From the NCBI GenBank assembly GCA_003116975.1, contig BGKB01000040.1:124001-188000 (forward strand): 64,000 nucleotides of DNA, read 5' to 3'. This DNA comes from Aurantiochytrium sp. KH105 (taxonomy: Eukaryota > Sar > Bigyra > Thraustochytrida > Thraustochytriidae). Both the position numbers and the translations under genes were made by a program. Under the pieces are notes generated by a model. It was given only the letters and a program-made list of their open reading frames with translations. It ran no database searches and was not told the origin of the DNA. Positions 27,657 through 37,955 of the stretch are shown here, one piece after another; position 1 is the stretch's first letter; the number at the start of each line of letters is the position of its first letter.

Positions 27657-29468
27657 ATGCTCCGCGCGTGCTCCTCGCGGGGTCTCGCACGAGGCGCCAC
27701 CAGAGCGGCCCATGGCAGCGGCTGGTCGCCAAGGATGAGGACGCGGACGTGCACGACAACGAGCACAGCGAGCTCGGCAAGCGCGACAGCAACTGTGCAA
27801 GACAAGCAAAAGAACTTGGAGCGCGTCCTGGTCACGACGCCCATCTTTTACGTGAACGGCAGCCCGCACATTGGACACGCGTACTCGGGTCTCCTCGCGG
27901 ACGCTCTTGCGCGATGGCTGCGACTTGAGGGACACGAGGTGCTCTTTACAACCGGGACTGACGAACACGGCGCCAAGGTGGAGCGCGCTGGCATTGAGAA
28001 GGGCGCGGCGTCCACAAAGGACTACTGCGATGGCATTTCGCAAGAGTTTCGCGAGCTCTTCGAGGCCTTAGGCACCTCGCACAATGACTTTATCCGCACC
28101 ACGGAGCCGCGCCACGGCGCAAATGTGGCGGCGCTTTGGGAGCGGCTGCAAAGCGCCGGCTTCATCAACCTTGGAGAGCACCAGGGCTGGTACTGTCAAT
28201 CGGACGAGGCCTTTCTTACCGACAAGCAGGTCGCCGATCAGGGCGATGGCAAAATGGTGTCGCTCGAAAGCGGTCACGCCGTAGAGTGGGTGTCCGAAAG
28301 CAACTACGTCTTTCCGCTGAGTCAATTTCACGAGCGACTCCTGGAATGGCTCAGCGCCAACGAAAAGGTTGCTGTCCAGCCCAGCACGCGCTGGAACGAG
28401 GTTGACGCCTTTTTGCGTCAGGAAAAGGCAGATGGCAAGCCCGAACTGGATGATCTCTCGGTTTCACGACCTCGTGACCGCGTGCGCTGGGCCTGGCCTG
28501 TTCCCACAGATGATCAGCATTCTGTCTACGTATGGCTTGACGCCTTGGCCAACTACCTTACGGCATCAGGCGTAAAGATTCCGGCAGACCCTGACCAGCC
28601 CGTCAGCTGGCGCGATGCTGGCGTCGATCGTGTCATTCATGTCATTGGCAAGGACATTTTGCGCTTTCACACCGTGTACTGGCCTGCGTTTCTCATGGCC
28701 GCTGGCATTGAAAACCCCGACGTAGTGTTTGCGCATGGCCACTGGACGGTGGAGCGGACGAAAATGAGCAAGTCCCTGGGCAATGTCGTGAATCCCATGG
28801 ACCTCGTTGCGGCGTATGGCGTTGACGCCGTGCGCTACTCGCTGCTCCGCAACGGCAGCATTGGCGCCGACCTCGACTTTAGCAACGAAATGCTCGAGTC
28901 ACGTCGTCGTGACGAGCTCATCAACACCTACGGCAATCTACTTGCACGATGCACGGGAAAAAGTCTCGCTCCGGATGATGCTTGGCCTGGACCTGCGGCG
29001 AACACGCGCCCGCAAGACAGCGATCTTGCCTCGAACCATTTGAGTGGTTTGGCGGATGTCGTGGGATCCCACTTTGCGCGCTTGGAGTTCGCCCGGGGTG
29101 CCGGTGAGATTATGGACGTGCTCTATGAGGCAAATCGCGTCGTGACCGCCGAAGAGCCCTGGGTGTTGCGCAAAAAGCTCCGCCAAGAGCCAGACGCCCC
29201 CGAAGCTGATGCACTGCATGCGCAGCTCGACACCACCATGTACTGGGTCCTCGAGACGCTTCGCGTCACAAGCATTCTTTTGCAACCCATTGTGCCTGAG
29301 GCGGCGGGCAGGGCGCTCGACGCGCTTGGCATTCCGGCGGCCCAGCGGAGTGTCGCAGACGCTCGGCGCGTAGGTGACACGTCTTTAAAGTCATTGACAA
29401 TGCAGCGCCCCAAAAAGGGCAGTGTGGTGCTGATTCCGCCATTGCCAAAACCTGACGCGCAAGCCTGA
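27657..29468 (+). CDS. Methionyl-tRNA synthetase, organellar type
   Basis: 603 residues; charges tRNA-Met for protein synthesis. Class I signatures are present: HIGH at 71-74 (SPHIGHAYSG) and KMSKS at 369-373 followed by LGNVV. The N-terminal 50 residues are rich in Arg, Ser and Thr and start MLRACSSRGLARG, which looks like a mitochondrial presequence. There is no C-terminal tRNA-binding extension, and the zinc-knuckle insertion is reduced, as in mitochondrial MARS2 forms. The chosen ATG is the one that opens the presequence. A cytosolic enzyme would normally be longer. Confidence 0.9.
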   Translation: MLRACSSRGLARGATRAAHGSGWSPRMRTRTCTTTSTASSASATATVQDKQKNLERVLVTTPIFYVNGSPHIGHAYSGLLADALARWLRLEGHEVLFTTGTDEHGAKVERAGIEKGAASTKDYCDGISQEFRELFEALGTSHNDFIRTTEPRHGANVAALWERLQSAGFINLGEHQGWYCQSDEAFLTDKQVADQGDGKMVSLESGHAVEWVSESNYVFPLSQFHERLLEWLSANEKVAVQPSTRWNEVDAFLRQEKADGKPELDDLSVSRPRDRVRWAWPVPTDDQHSVYVWLDALANYLTASGVKIPADPDQPVSWRDAGVDRVIHVIGKDILRFHTVYWPAFLMAAGIENPDVVFAHGHWTVERTKMSKSLGNVVNPMDLVAAYGVDAVRYSLLRNGSIGADLDFSNEMLESRRRDELINTYGNLLARCTGKSLAPDDAWPGPAANTRPQDSDLASNHLSGLADVVGSHFARLEFARGAGEIMDVLYEANRVVTAEEPWVLRKKLRQEPDAPEADALHAQLDTTMYWVLETLRVTSILLQPIVPEAAGRALDALGIPAAQRSVADARRVGDTSLKSLTMQRPKKGSVVLIPPLPKPDAQA

Positions 29469-30040
29469 GATGCGCGCGCGCGTGCAGCAACTCTGAAATG
29501 ATTTTTCTTCGATCTGTGTGTAAAAGGGCCAAGACGTTTTCCAATCGGTTGTCATTCGTTCGTTGTATGGCCTGGGGCCGTGCAGCAACGCGATGCAATT
29601 GGTTAACTCGTATAGAATGAGGTTCATCTTGTGACTCTTTTCACTAACGCCTCGGCTCATGAATCTTGCCATGACGTCCGTTTTTTCAGAGTAAGACCTT
29701 GAGGGAAAAAGAGGGAAGAGGCTTGGCGGTCGGCATTACGAGACGGGTCGTACAGACGTCTCACGCGTCAGTGAACGCGAATGGTTTAGGGATCCAACTG
29801 CTCGATTTGTTTAAGCGAAGCGCAACTCAGACTCAATTTATCTTGCAATGATCAGTTCTCGAGTACAACCAACTCGAAGATGGGACAACATTGACATCGA
29901 TGCGTAACGGGTGCAAGTAATGAGATTGTCAGCAGCCTTTGGCAATAGAACTGGAAACAATGCTTGCCTTTTAGAATAAAACTAGAAGCGGTAGAGGGTT
30001 CTGCAGCGCTCCTTTGTTCCGTGAGAGAAAAAGTAAAAGA
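29469..30040. other. Intergenic between convergent genes
   Basis: About 570 bases after the synthetase stop. No open frame of interest, no repeat and no RNA-like structure is recognised. Confidence 0.55.
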
Positions 30041-31153
30041 TTAGGCAAGCCTCTGTTTTTTGGCTCCACGCGAGTCTTGGGATTGCTCCGTAACCTTGCC
30101 GTCCCTCTCCCTTTTGCGATATTCCTTGAGCGTCATCCCATGGGGCTTGGAGCGAACTTGTAAGATGATTGGCGAGGGATTCAGGAGGATCCAATCTCCC
30201 GACTCGCTGTAGCGAGCGTGGAATTCTACATTGAGATCTGTCCTCCCTTCTTCGTGCTTAAGAAGCCGAAATTTGGGGTCCACCAGAGCCCAAATCACGA
30301 TTTTGACGGCTCGTTCGAGACGCTCGATAGAGATGAGCGCTTTCCCGCGACCATCTTTGAGTCTGAAGAAGAAGTCTTCTTCGCATGGCGTGCCCTGGAA
30401 ATTATTTTCTTTGCGAAATTCCATGCTCGTCGAGGTTTGTAATTCCCCGTCCTTTTTCTTCTTCTGAGGACCATGAAAAGTCATCTTGAAGGCTTCCGAA
30501 ATCGACACATCGTCGTAGTGCAGGATGATCTCAGCCTTACGCGTCTCACGCCATGCTGTTAAGATTTTCTTGCTGAGTGGGGAATGCGAGTTGGCGGAGG
30601 TGGCTTCAGGCCTAACTTCTGGCTGTGCACTGCCTTGCAGATTGCGTTCTTGTTGCTGCTGCTCGAAGTTGACGTATTCCGTCGATGTCTGGGGATCGGG
30701 AGTCATCCCAGGGGAGATGCTCTGCGCGAGAGACTGCGCAGCGCCGTCAGGTTCACTTGGGACCTCTTCAGGAGGACTGCATCCTCCCGCACCATTGGGA
30801 AAAGTACCGTGCTCGTGCGCGAGGTCGGGTTCCTCTGCATCGGGCAAGGCTGAGCCCGCGGTGGCAGCTGCAAGGTCATTCGAGGTGAAGTCTGCCCAGT
30901 AGGTCGCTTCGTGTCCTGATTCCCCCAAGGCTCCGGTGGCTGCGCACGTGCTTGGAAGAATAGGCACATGGTTCGTGGCTTGCTGGCCGACCTCGTCATG
31001 CGCGTAGCTGACTTGCGCGGAAGAGTAGCTGTCATTGCTTGGGTTATCAAGGTCCTCCGCCTCGTTCGTCTTGTCGTGGGCGCCCCAGTCCTTCTCCTCT
31101 TGGTTGCCATCATCAACCTGGTTCGTTCCGATTTCTCCTGGTCCTGTTAGCAT
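30041..31153 (-). CDS. Unrecognised nuclear-looking protein
   Basis: 370 residues. The first 190 are disordered and acidic. From about 200 to 345 is a folded beta-rich region (KIVIWALVDPKFRLL, then WILLNPSPIILQVRSKP). The C-terminus is basic (KEYRKRERDG, AKKQRLA), like a nuclear localisation signal. The IILQVRSKP stretch recalls the beta-strand ends of immunoglobulin-like DNA-binding domains, but this is only a resemblance. The divergent neighbour at 32332-33099 has a similar layout (VKIVSK then a basic tail), so the two may be distant paralogues. Confidence 0.6.
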   Translation of the reverse strand: MLTGPGEIGTNQVDDGNQEEKDWGAHDKTNEAEDLDNPSNDSYSSAQVSYAHDEVGQQATNHVPILPSTCAATGALGESGHEATYWADFTSNDLAAATAGSALPDAEEPDLAHEHGTFPNGAGGCSPPEEVPSEPDGAAQSLAQSISPGMTPDPQTSTEYVNFEQQQQERNLQGSAQPEVRPEATSANSHSPLSKKILTAWRETRKAEIILHYDDVSISEAFKMTFHGPQKKKKDGELQTSTSMEFRKENNFQGTPCEEDFFFRLKDGRGKALISIERLERAVKIVIWALVDPKFRLLKHEEGRTDLNVEFHARYSESGDWILLNPSPIILQVRSKPHGMTLKEYRKRERDGKVTEQSQDSRGAKKQRLA

Positions 31154-32331
31154 TCTTCCAGTCTTGTATTTTTTTTTACTATCGCGATAGTGGTCACCAG
31201 GCCCAATGATACAAGGAGGGTCCCTGCTTGTTTCTCTTTGGGAGGGTAAGGATTTGGAGTTAAGGATTTGCTGGCCGCTGCCAAGGGACGGCCGGCTTCT
31301 GAGACAAGGCAGAGAGAAAATCGATGTCCACGATCAGTCACGGTGATATATGGTAAAAAATTCTGGACGATGACGAAAAAGGGTTTCTACACGACAAGGT
31401 TAGCAGCGCGAGCCGGGAGCCGGGGAGGCCGGGGCGGGGCAGGCAGGCAGGCAGGTAGGCAGGCAGGTAGGCAGCGAGAAGCGGGCAGCGACAGCGAGAA
31501 GCGGCAGAGAGACGCAAGCAGACATGGAGAGACGTGTGGCCGACAGCAAGCGCGCCGCTTCTTTGCTCGGGAGTGCCCTCGCTTCCAGACTGCCCTCGCT
31601 AGCCCGCACGCTTCGAGATTCTCTGCTCGATGTTCATGTGCTTCCTCTCGAAAGAATAAAAGTATATTACTTCAAGTGGTATATACGTCTGGCTGAAAAA
31701 AAAAGATCCAAAGCTTTTCCACAAATGAAGAATAGGCGATGTGTGAATGACTTTTAATTTTTAAAATGTATACCAAACACTCTAACAATATTTTTAGAGC
31801 GTTTGGTTATGGAGAAAAACGTGTCACCTCTTGTTTCTTGGAGAACATGAAATACTCGGTCTCGATGTAGCTCGCCGCTCGCGACGCGCTTGCGCGCGCG
31901 ATGCGCGTAGCGCACGCGAGGGGGCGCGTTGCGGGCGGGAGGATGCCCGCGCGTGCCGCCGTCTCGCTGCCGCATGCGGCCAGGCAAGGCTGCGTCGGGG
32001 ACGGTCGTTGCCGCCACTCTCGACCGCTGCCGTGCCTACGACAGACAGGCAGACCGTGACATGCTTTCCAACCTCATTATGGGATATTCTCGAGAGCGCT
32101 CTGCGAAGCGTTGCAGGACACAGACCGACTAGCACAGAGGCCATCGATTAACAAACAAACCCCAATCAACGTAGCAGCAGTGGCAGCAAAACCAAATCTA
32201 AGGAGCTCTCGTGGCAACACGTCAGGGCACCGACAGAAGAACAAAGAAGAGAACGCAGAAAAGAACGTGACACGGAAAATTTAGTGTTCTAAAGGACACC
32301 CAAAAGAGAAGCGGGCTTCCGTAGTACGAGA
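31154..32331. other. Divergent intergenic region with AGGC microsatellite
   Basis: About 1.18 kb between two divergent genes. It has an AGGC/AGGT tetranucleotide tract at about 31438-31476 and a GC-rich CGCG-rich stretch near 31870-31960. No gene is recognised. Confidence 0.6.
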
Positions 32332-33099
32332 ATGATGAGCGCGACGGCAGCAACCCAGGTGGGAGAGCCTGGCGCCGAAGAGGGCATGACAGATGGTGTG
32401 TACAAGGATTGGATGGAGCAGAACACCCTTAGCGTCCAGAACGAGTTATCGCCAGAGGCCGGAAGCTATACCAAGACAGCCTATGGCGATCTCGCGGATG
32501 AGCTGCCGTACATAGTCAACCCCTTTGCGAAAAACGCTCCATCCCATTTTAATTCCGAAGAGGACCTGGAGCTTTTTAACTCTACCTTCTCCTTTGAAAA
32601 GGAGACCCTTATCATTCCCCGGGAGCCAGCCGATGTAGCAGCTTTTCGTTGTCATGTGCCCCTTCCAGAAGGACTGACGCAGCCTAGTTGGACCAAAGTT
32701 GACTTTGTTGGACGGCACATGCTGAAAGATGGGTCCGGAGAGGAATTGTCTTCGAGTACTGCCTTTGCGCAGTCATCCATGGGGAGCGATGGCATCGACT
32801 ACTATGGAGAAAATCTTCAAGCTTTCAGCCTTGTCGCGAAACGTTCCCGCGTCTTTTCCCGCGAAGGTATGTTGACTATCGCGATTTGCATCAAGCTTCA
32901 AGGGCTTCGACTTGCGCGGTCCGGAAAGCAGGCAGACAGGAACAAGTTCCAGGTCCATGTTTCGTACGGGTTTGGCGATCACAGCAGGGATAAACCCTGG
33001 TACGAGGATCATGTTTGCAATGTAAAAATCGTCTCGAAGCAGACCAACAAGAGGCGGCTCGAGAACAGCGATGCGCCGAATGCAAAGCGCCAGCGGTGA
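32332..33099 (+). CDS. Unrecognised nuclear-looking protein, possible paralogue of the 30.0-31.2 kb gene
   Basis: 255 residues, starting with MM. Residues about 90-230 look folded and beta-rich (REGMLTIAICIKLQGLRL, then KFQVHVSYGFGDH, then CNVKIVSKQTNKRR). The last 15 residues are basic (NAKRQR at the end). The divergent neighbour shares the order of an IxI strand, a V/LxVxxRY-type strand and a VRSKP/VKIVSK strand before a basic tail. Family unknown; a sequence-specific DNA-binding role is a guess. Confidence 0.6.
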   Translation: MMSATAATQVGEPGAEEGMTDGVYKDWMEQNTLSVQNELSPEAGSYTKTAYGDLADELPYIVNPFAKNAPSHFNSEEDLELFNSTFSFEKETLIIPREPADVAAFRCHVPLPEGLTQPSWTKVDFVGRHMLKDGSGEELSSSTAFAQSSMGSDGIDYYGENLQAFSLVAKRSRVFSREGMLTIAICIKLQGLRLARSGKQADRNKFQVHVSYGFGDHSRDKPWYEDHVCNVKIVSKQTNKRRLENSDAPNAKRQR

Positions 33100-33106
33100 A
33101 CTTGTT

Positions 33107-33801
33107 TCAGGTCATACACACACATTTCATAGATATAAAAATCAACCACTCGCACTCATTTCCGATCGTCATCGATCTCGCTGTAGGCCAGCGGGATGCT
33201 ACTTCTCGTTTTGGTGAGCATTTGTTCTTGGATCTTTTCCTGAAAAATACCGTGGTCCTTACATTATCGCTGAGCGGGTCGATGACGTCGTTGCGTGCAT
33301 TCCAGAGCAGTGCCGCAGAGATCATAGTGTTGCGGATGGAGATGAGCACCGACCTGCTTCTGAACCTCGTATATGGGATAGAGCGCATTGTAATGTGCAC
33401 GGCAGCGTCCACTCCTTTCAAAGGATGGGGCGGTAGAAGCGGTCAACGAGAGCTCCCACAAGGCGGAAAAGCTCCGGCTGGCTCAAGACCTCGGCATTCT
33501 TGGTGCACAGATCCATGAGTGTGATGAACTCCGGTTTCTCGCGCATCGACGCTGCGTTGATGTACGCGCAGGCGGAGCACGTACCCTGAACTTTACCTCC
33601 GTGAGCTGCTCGTACGGCACGAGGAGCACGACGGCCTTGGCTTGTTTTAACAAGACCGTCTCCACGTAAGACCAGGAGACGATTTCCCATATTGGTGTAC
33701 GGAGATTTGGCACTCGCGATATTCCGCACTTCAGCCAATCGCCTCGCCGGCGCGCAGGCTCGCTCCGCCGCCGCCTGGCTGCCCAGAACACCCGGCGGCA
33801 C
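33107..33801 (-). pseudogene. Possible decayed coding remnant
   Basis: Two minus-strand frames (about 33418-33801 and 33107-33421) have protein-like composition (for example FITLMDLCTKNAEVL, and RNTMISAALLWNARND) but no recognisable domain, and neither looks complete. It may be a decayed gene or chance. Confidence 0.2.
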
Positions 33802-34000
33802 GGCCGTGCAAGCCTTCGTTGTAAAGTTGTGTCACCCCCCTTTTTTCACCTCATGCGTCTAATCATCGACGATGGACCAGCGCAGAACTGCGCGAAAGGG
33901 CGACTTTGCGCGGGCTTTGCGACCGTGTTTGCGGAGGAGACTGCCGCGCAGCTGGGCTAGATGCCAGGCAGAGGCAAGGAAACGCGTGGAGAAGACAAAC

Positions 34001-34466
34001 TTGCTGTTAAATATCGTTGTTGGTCGGTTTTGCTTGCATTTTGCGAAATTTGGTCTTCACGTTGACAATCTTTGCCTTGATCTGGGTCTCTGTAGGGAAG
34101 CTAGCTGGCTTGGGCTCAACGTGTTGATCAAGAAAAGTCTGCATGATTTGCTTGGGGGTCTTGCTTGGGTGTCTTGCTTGGGTTCGTGACCGTAAGAAGT
34201 TGAATCTCGCTGGCAGATTTGGCTTCCATGCCTTTTCGCCCTGTTCCTGATGACCCAGACTGTATAACTGCTGCAGCTGCTGCGTCCTTCGGTGCAAGCT
34301 CTGCTGCCCTTGCCAGTCTTTCAGCTTGCTCTCGAGCCTTCTGTTGAGTGCTGAGCTGCCCGATGAGCAACTTGATGCGTTCCTCATAAGGAAGACACAA
34401 TCGTCCTGGGAACTCCTTCTCGANCACCAGGAGCTTGTTCAGGATGCTGGGAATTTCAACAGTCAT
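34001..34466 (-). pseudogene. Possible decayed DNA-binding or transposon-derived fragment
   Basis: Two overlapping minus-strand frames share the start MTVEIPSILNKLL and a C-terminal stretch FPTETQIKAKIVNVKTKF. The latter resembles helical DNA-binding segments in transposase-like proteins, though weakly. A single N at 34424 and a tandem GTCTTGCTTGGG motif near 34148-34186 lie inside. Family not assigned. Confidence 0.25.
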
Positions 34467-35220
34467 TGGTACCTTATTTGGCGCTTTTGCGTCTACCTTT
34501 GCCCTATTACGACTGGGAACTCTCTGCCCATATTAGCGCCTATTACCACCACCCCACGCGGCCCGCAAACGCGATAACTTTCCGTCTACGAAATTTCGTG
34601 GCTCGAAAAGACCAGATTCGCGCTCTCCAGGCCAAGCCGAAGCCAGGCGTCCTCGCCGCGGTCTGCGAAACGCAAGTGCGGATTTTCGGGTCTGTCAAAT
34701 CTCCGTATATTTTTGCTCCTGCTCTTATAAAAAGACGTCCAAAATTAAAAGTTTAAAAAAAACAATCCGTCGTCTCCCTTGTCCGTGTCATCGTCAAAGG
34801 TGCCAGCCGCGTCGTGGGCGGCAGGGGCAACCTGCATCGCGGCGGCGAGTCGCCGTCGCCTGGCGTCCTCCTGCTGCGAGTCCTCGACGTTCCTCGCAAC
34901 TCAAGCTTTCTCGAGGGGTGCCTGCGATCGGCCCGAGAGCGTCGCGAGAGCGCGGTGGAAGACTCGGTGTGCCATTTTTCAAGAGCGCAGCAGCGAAGCA
35001 ACGGGCGCTCTTGAGAGCGCGATGCGAAGCTTCGTGACCGCGCGTTTCTCCTAGTGGATGACGATCCGCGAGGTGCAGCCACGGCGGCTGGCAAAAACCC
35101 AAAGCTCGCAGCAGAACCCCAACTTCGAATATCGAAGAAGAAGAAGAAGAAGAAGAAGAAGAAGAAGAAGAAGGACAAGAGAGGGCCAGCAAGGAGGGCT
35201 CACGCGAGAGCTGGGCTATC
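34467..35220. other. Intergenic with GAA repeat
   Basis: About 750 bases upstream of the ARM-repeat gene. A GAA tract at 35134-35173 ends 47 bases before the ATG. The GAA frame is open into the ARM gene (it would read poly-Glu), but there is no ATG. No other feature is seen. Confidence 0.5.
35134..35173 (+). repeat. GAA trinucleotide microsatellite
   Basis: About thirteen GAA units in the leader of the ARM-repeat gene. Confidence 0.95.
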
Positions 35221-36051
35221 ATGAACAGCGCTGCAATGAAGGGCCACATTGAGTTTCTACAAAATGTCCAGAGAGGGAGTGCGGTAAAGGCTGGGCAAGA
35301 GCTCGAGGTCGGCAAGGAGATCGTCACGATCATGCGCGTTCATATTGGGAACGAAGATATCCAAGAGCAAGCATGCGCAGCTCTTTGGAATCTCGCCGGC
35401 AAGCTCAGCAACAAGGTAATCCTTGGGCAGGAGCTCGAGGTTGGCAAGGAGATTATTGCGGCCATGCGCGCTCATCCCGAGAGCGAGGGTGTGCAGCTTG
35501 CTGCATGCGGAGCGCTTTGGTCTCTTGCCAGCGAGGACGTCAACAAGGTGAGCCTCGGACAGGGACTCGAGGTCGGCAGGGAGATTGTCGCAGCCATGCG
35601 CAAGCAGCTCGGGAGCAAAGAGGTTCAGATATATGCCTGCGCTGCTCTTTGCAATCTCGCAAACAACGACCGAAACCAGGTGATCCTCGGGCAAGAGCTC
35701 GGGGTTGGTGGGGAAATCGTCGCGGCCATGCGCGCCCATCCGGAGAGCGAAGATTTGCAGATGCGAGCATGTGCGGCTCTAGGAAACCTTGCAGGCAACG
35801 AACGCAACAAGGTGATCCTCGGGCAGAGTCTCCAGGTTGGCAAGGAGATCGTCGAGGCCATGCAAGCTCATACTTGCAGCGAAGGTGTTCAGGATCAAGG
35901 TTGCAAAGCTCTTTGGCAGCTCGCAGGAAACGCATCTGTGAAAACGCTTCTTCGAGATCAAAGTGCTCTGCAGGCAGTCAAAGACGCTGTCGAGCTAATT
36001 CCATGGCTTGATTACGCAGAGGAAGCAAAAGCGGTGCTTGAAGCCCTGTGA
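35221..36051 (+). CDS. Armadillo-like repeat protein
   Basis: 276 residues made almost entirely of five ARM-like repeats of 44 residues plus a degenerate sixth. Each repeat reads GQELEVGKEIVAAM, then a variable loop, then QxxACAALWNLA and NKVIL. ARM repeats stack into a solenoid that binds partner proteins. Repeats of this type occur in large signalling proteins such as LRRK2 and, as stand-alone arrays, in many protists. The repeats are similar to each other but not identical at DNA level, so they are older than the WD array. No signal peptide or other domain. The partner is unknown. Confidence 0.8.
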   Translation: MNSAAMKGHIEFLQNVQRGSAVKAGQELEVGKEIVTIMRVHIGNEDIQEQACAALWNLAGKLSNKVILGQELEVGKEIIAAMRAHPESEGVQLAACGALWSLASEDVNKVSLGQGLEVGREIVAAMRKQLGSKEVQIYACAALCNLANNDRNQVILGQELGVGGEIVAAMRAHPESEDLQMRACAALGNLAGNERNKVILGQSLQVGKEIVEAMQAHTCSEGVQDQGCKALWQLAGNASVKTLLRDQSALQAVKDAVELIPWLDYAEEAKAVLEAL

Positions 36052-36276
36052 GATGGTTCGAAATAGAAACAGAGATAAGTGTCACCTCCGCGCTTTCCAA
36101 AGTGAGTCGACACCACGATCAATCAAACACGCATGCTTGTTAGCAAGCAGGATTTTGCTGCCGGGGCACAGATCCTGGCATTGGAATTTAACATGAATTT
36201 GATCGTCATCTCGCTGTCTTGCACGTTCACCATTCGAGAAGCCTTGCGCCTTGTGCCAGCTTCAACCATTGCCAAA

Positions 36277-37890
36277 ATGGAGGCGTGTCGGGAGCGTGGC
36301 AACGCCTTGTACCGCGCGGGAGACCATGCTGGCGCGGAGCGAGCGTACGGCGAGGCGCTGGCGGTCGCCGAAGCGGCCAAAGCTGTGAAAGATGATGAGA
36401 TCGGTCATGAGGACTTGGCCGTGTGGCGCGCCAAGGTTCTCGCGAACCGTGCGCAGACGCGTCTACAGCTTGGCTGGATCAAAGGCGCCATTGAGGACTG
36501 CCGCGAGGCCGTGATGCTCGACGGCACCAACTGGAAAGCTCAGCTGCGAATGATCAAGGCGCTCGAGGCCAAGCTCGACTTTGCAGAGGCGCTCAAAACG
36601 TGCGACGGCTTGTGCGAGCGCCTTGAAACGCTGCCGCCCGGGGTACGGCAACTCGTTTTACGCAAACGTACCGAGCTCAGAGCCAACAAAAAGGTCTACA
36701 GGCCACCTCCGCTATCTGAAATGGAACGTCGAGCGCTCTTCAGCGAGCATCATACCTTGCGTCTCTTTCTCGGCGACTCCAGCTTGCAGCCCGTCGTGCA
36801 ACAAGGCACGAGCAAACGCATCCAGCTTGCAACCTTTATTGGGAACGAGTTTGGTCTTCTTGACCGCAGCATGCTCCCCGAGGTACCCTCGCTCGACGTC
36901 TCTGTCGTTGGCCCACAGGGTGTCACGTTTGCAATCAACGAGCGCGACTGCGCGACGGGAGATCACGGCCGCACTACGCTTCAAGGTACGCTCATGATCG
37001 ACGATGATGCCTCGCCGGGGCAGCTCTTCCAGCTTCGGGTGTCTGCCCCGGGTGTAGAGCCCGTCTTGACGCCTCCTAGTCTCATCTCAAAGGACGATGA
37101 AGGCTGCCCTGAGCACGAGGCACGCTTTGCTCCGTTTGGGGGTTGCCGCGAGGTTTATTTACGTTCGCAAAAAAAGACATTGTATCTGCTTGAAGCGACA
37201 TCGTCTCTGGGTATTGCCGGTAAGCTTTGGGACTCGGCGGCAAGAATGCTCGGGATCTTTGAGCAAGAACGTTATGCTGGCCTCGTTTCTGGACGTCGCG
37301 TTCTTGAGCTCGGCGCGGGCACGGGAGCGGTGGGCATTGGTTGCGCTCTTCTTGGGGCATCGCATGTCAGCGTGACCGATCTGGAAGAGGTGGTGTCGCA
37401 AATGGAAGCAAATATTGTTATCAACAAGCTAGAAAACGCCCGGGCACTCCCTTTAGCGTGGGGTCCTTCTCAAGGGGCAAAAGAGCTTGAATCGCTAGGC
37501 TCCATCGATACTGTGCTGCTCAGCGATGTTGTCTACGATCCAGAACTCTATGGTCTTTTGCTGTGGACCTTGGGCGAGCTTTCCGCGCGCTACCCTGCAA
37601 TTGACCTTGTCTGGGGTCACCGACATCGCAATCCGGCGGACCACGAGTTCTTTGCGGCCTTTGCCGAACTCTTTGAAGTCACGCTCGTTGATGGTCCAGG
37701 TGCCGGTTTCCTCGTACCCGAGGCGGCAATGACGCCATCGCTCAAGGCCCTGCAGCAGACGTTTCGTCGCAGAGACGCACGCTTTGTAAGCGATGACAAT
37801 GGTGGCAACGAAAACGAGAGCGTGCCAACACACGCGTCGCGGGACGTTTCCGTTTACCACTGCAAACCTGCGCGACATGCTTCCACATAG
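36277..37890 (+). CDS. TPR protein with METTL21/FAM86-type lysine methyltransferase domain
   Basis: 537 residues from the ATG in context CAAAATGG at 36277; an earlier in-frame ATG at 36133 would add 48 unlikely residues. Residues 1-130 are TPR-like (RERGNALYRAGDHAGAERAY). About 330-520 is a Rossmann methyltransferase of the Methyltransf_16 family: motif I VLELGAGTGAVGIG near 342 and the VLLSDVVYDPELY motif near 418. Family members methylate lysines on cytosolic proteins such as chaperones and elongation factors. A beta-rich region lies between. The target is unknown. It converges on the lipase gene with 65 bases between stops. Confidence 0.8.
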   Translation: MEACRERGNALYRAGDHAGAERAYGEALAVAEAAKAVKDDEIGHEDLAVWRAKVLANRAQTRLQLGWIKGAIEDCREAVMLDGTNWKAQLRMIKALEAKLDFAEALKTCDGLCERLETLPPGVRQLVLRKRTELRANKKVYRPPPLSEMERRALFSEHHTLRLFLGDSSLQPVVQQGTSKRIQLATFIGNEFGLLDRSMLPEVPSLDVSVVGPQGVTFAINERDCATGDHGRTTLQGTLMIDDDASPGQLFQLRVSAPGVEPVLTPPSLISKDDEGCPEHEARFAPFGGCREVYLRSQKKTLYLLEATSSLGIAGKLWDSAARMLGIFEQERYAGLVSGRRVLELGAGTGAVGIGCALLGASHVSVTDLEEVVSQMEANIVINKLENARALPLAWGPSQGAKELESLGSIDTVLLSDVVYDPELYGLLLWTLGELSARYPAIDLVWGHRHRNPADHEFFAAFAELFEVTLVDGPGAGFLVPEAAMTPSLKALQQTFRRRDARFVSDDNGGNENESVPTHASRDVSVYHCKPARHAST

Positions 37891-37955
37891 CGTTGCTTGA
37901 GCTCCACGATGTCATTGAGGCTGATAGAGAAGAGCATGCGAAAGCATGTTCCTTT

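Noticed and set aside
35058-35252. Poly-Arg open frame ahead of the ARM gene
   Set aside because: It is the GAA microsatellite read in another frame.
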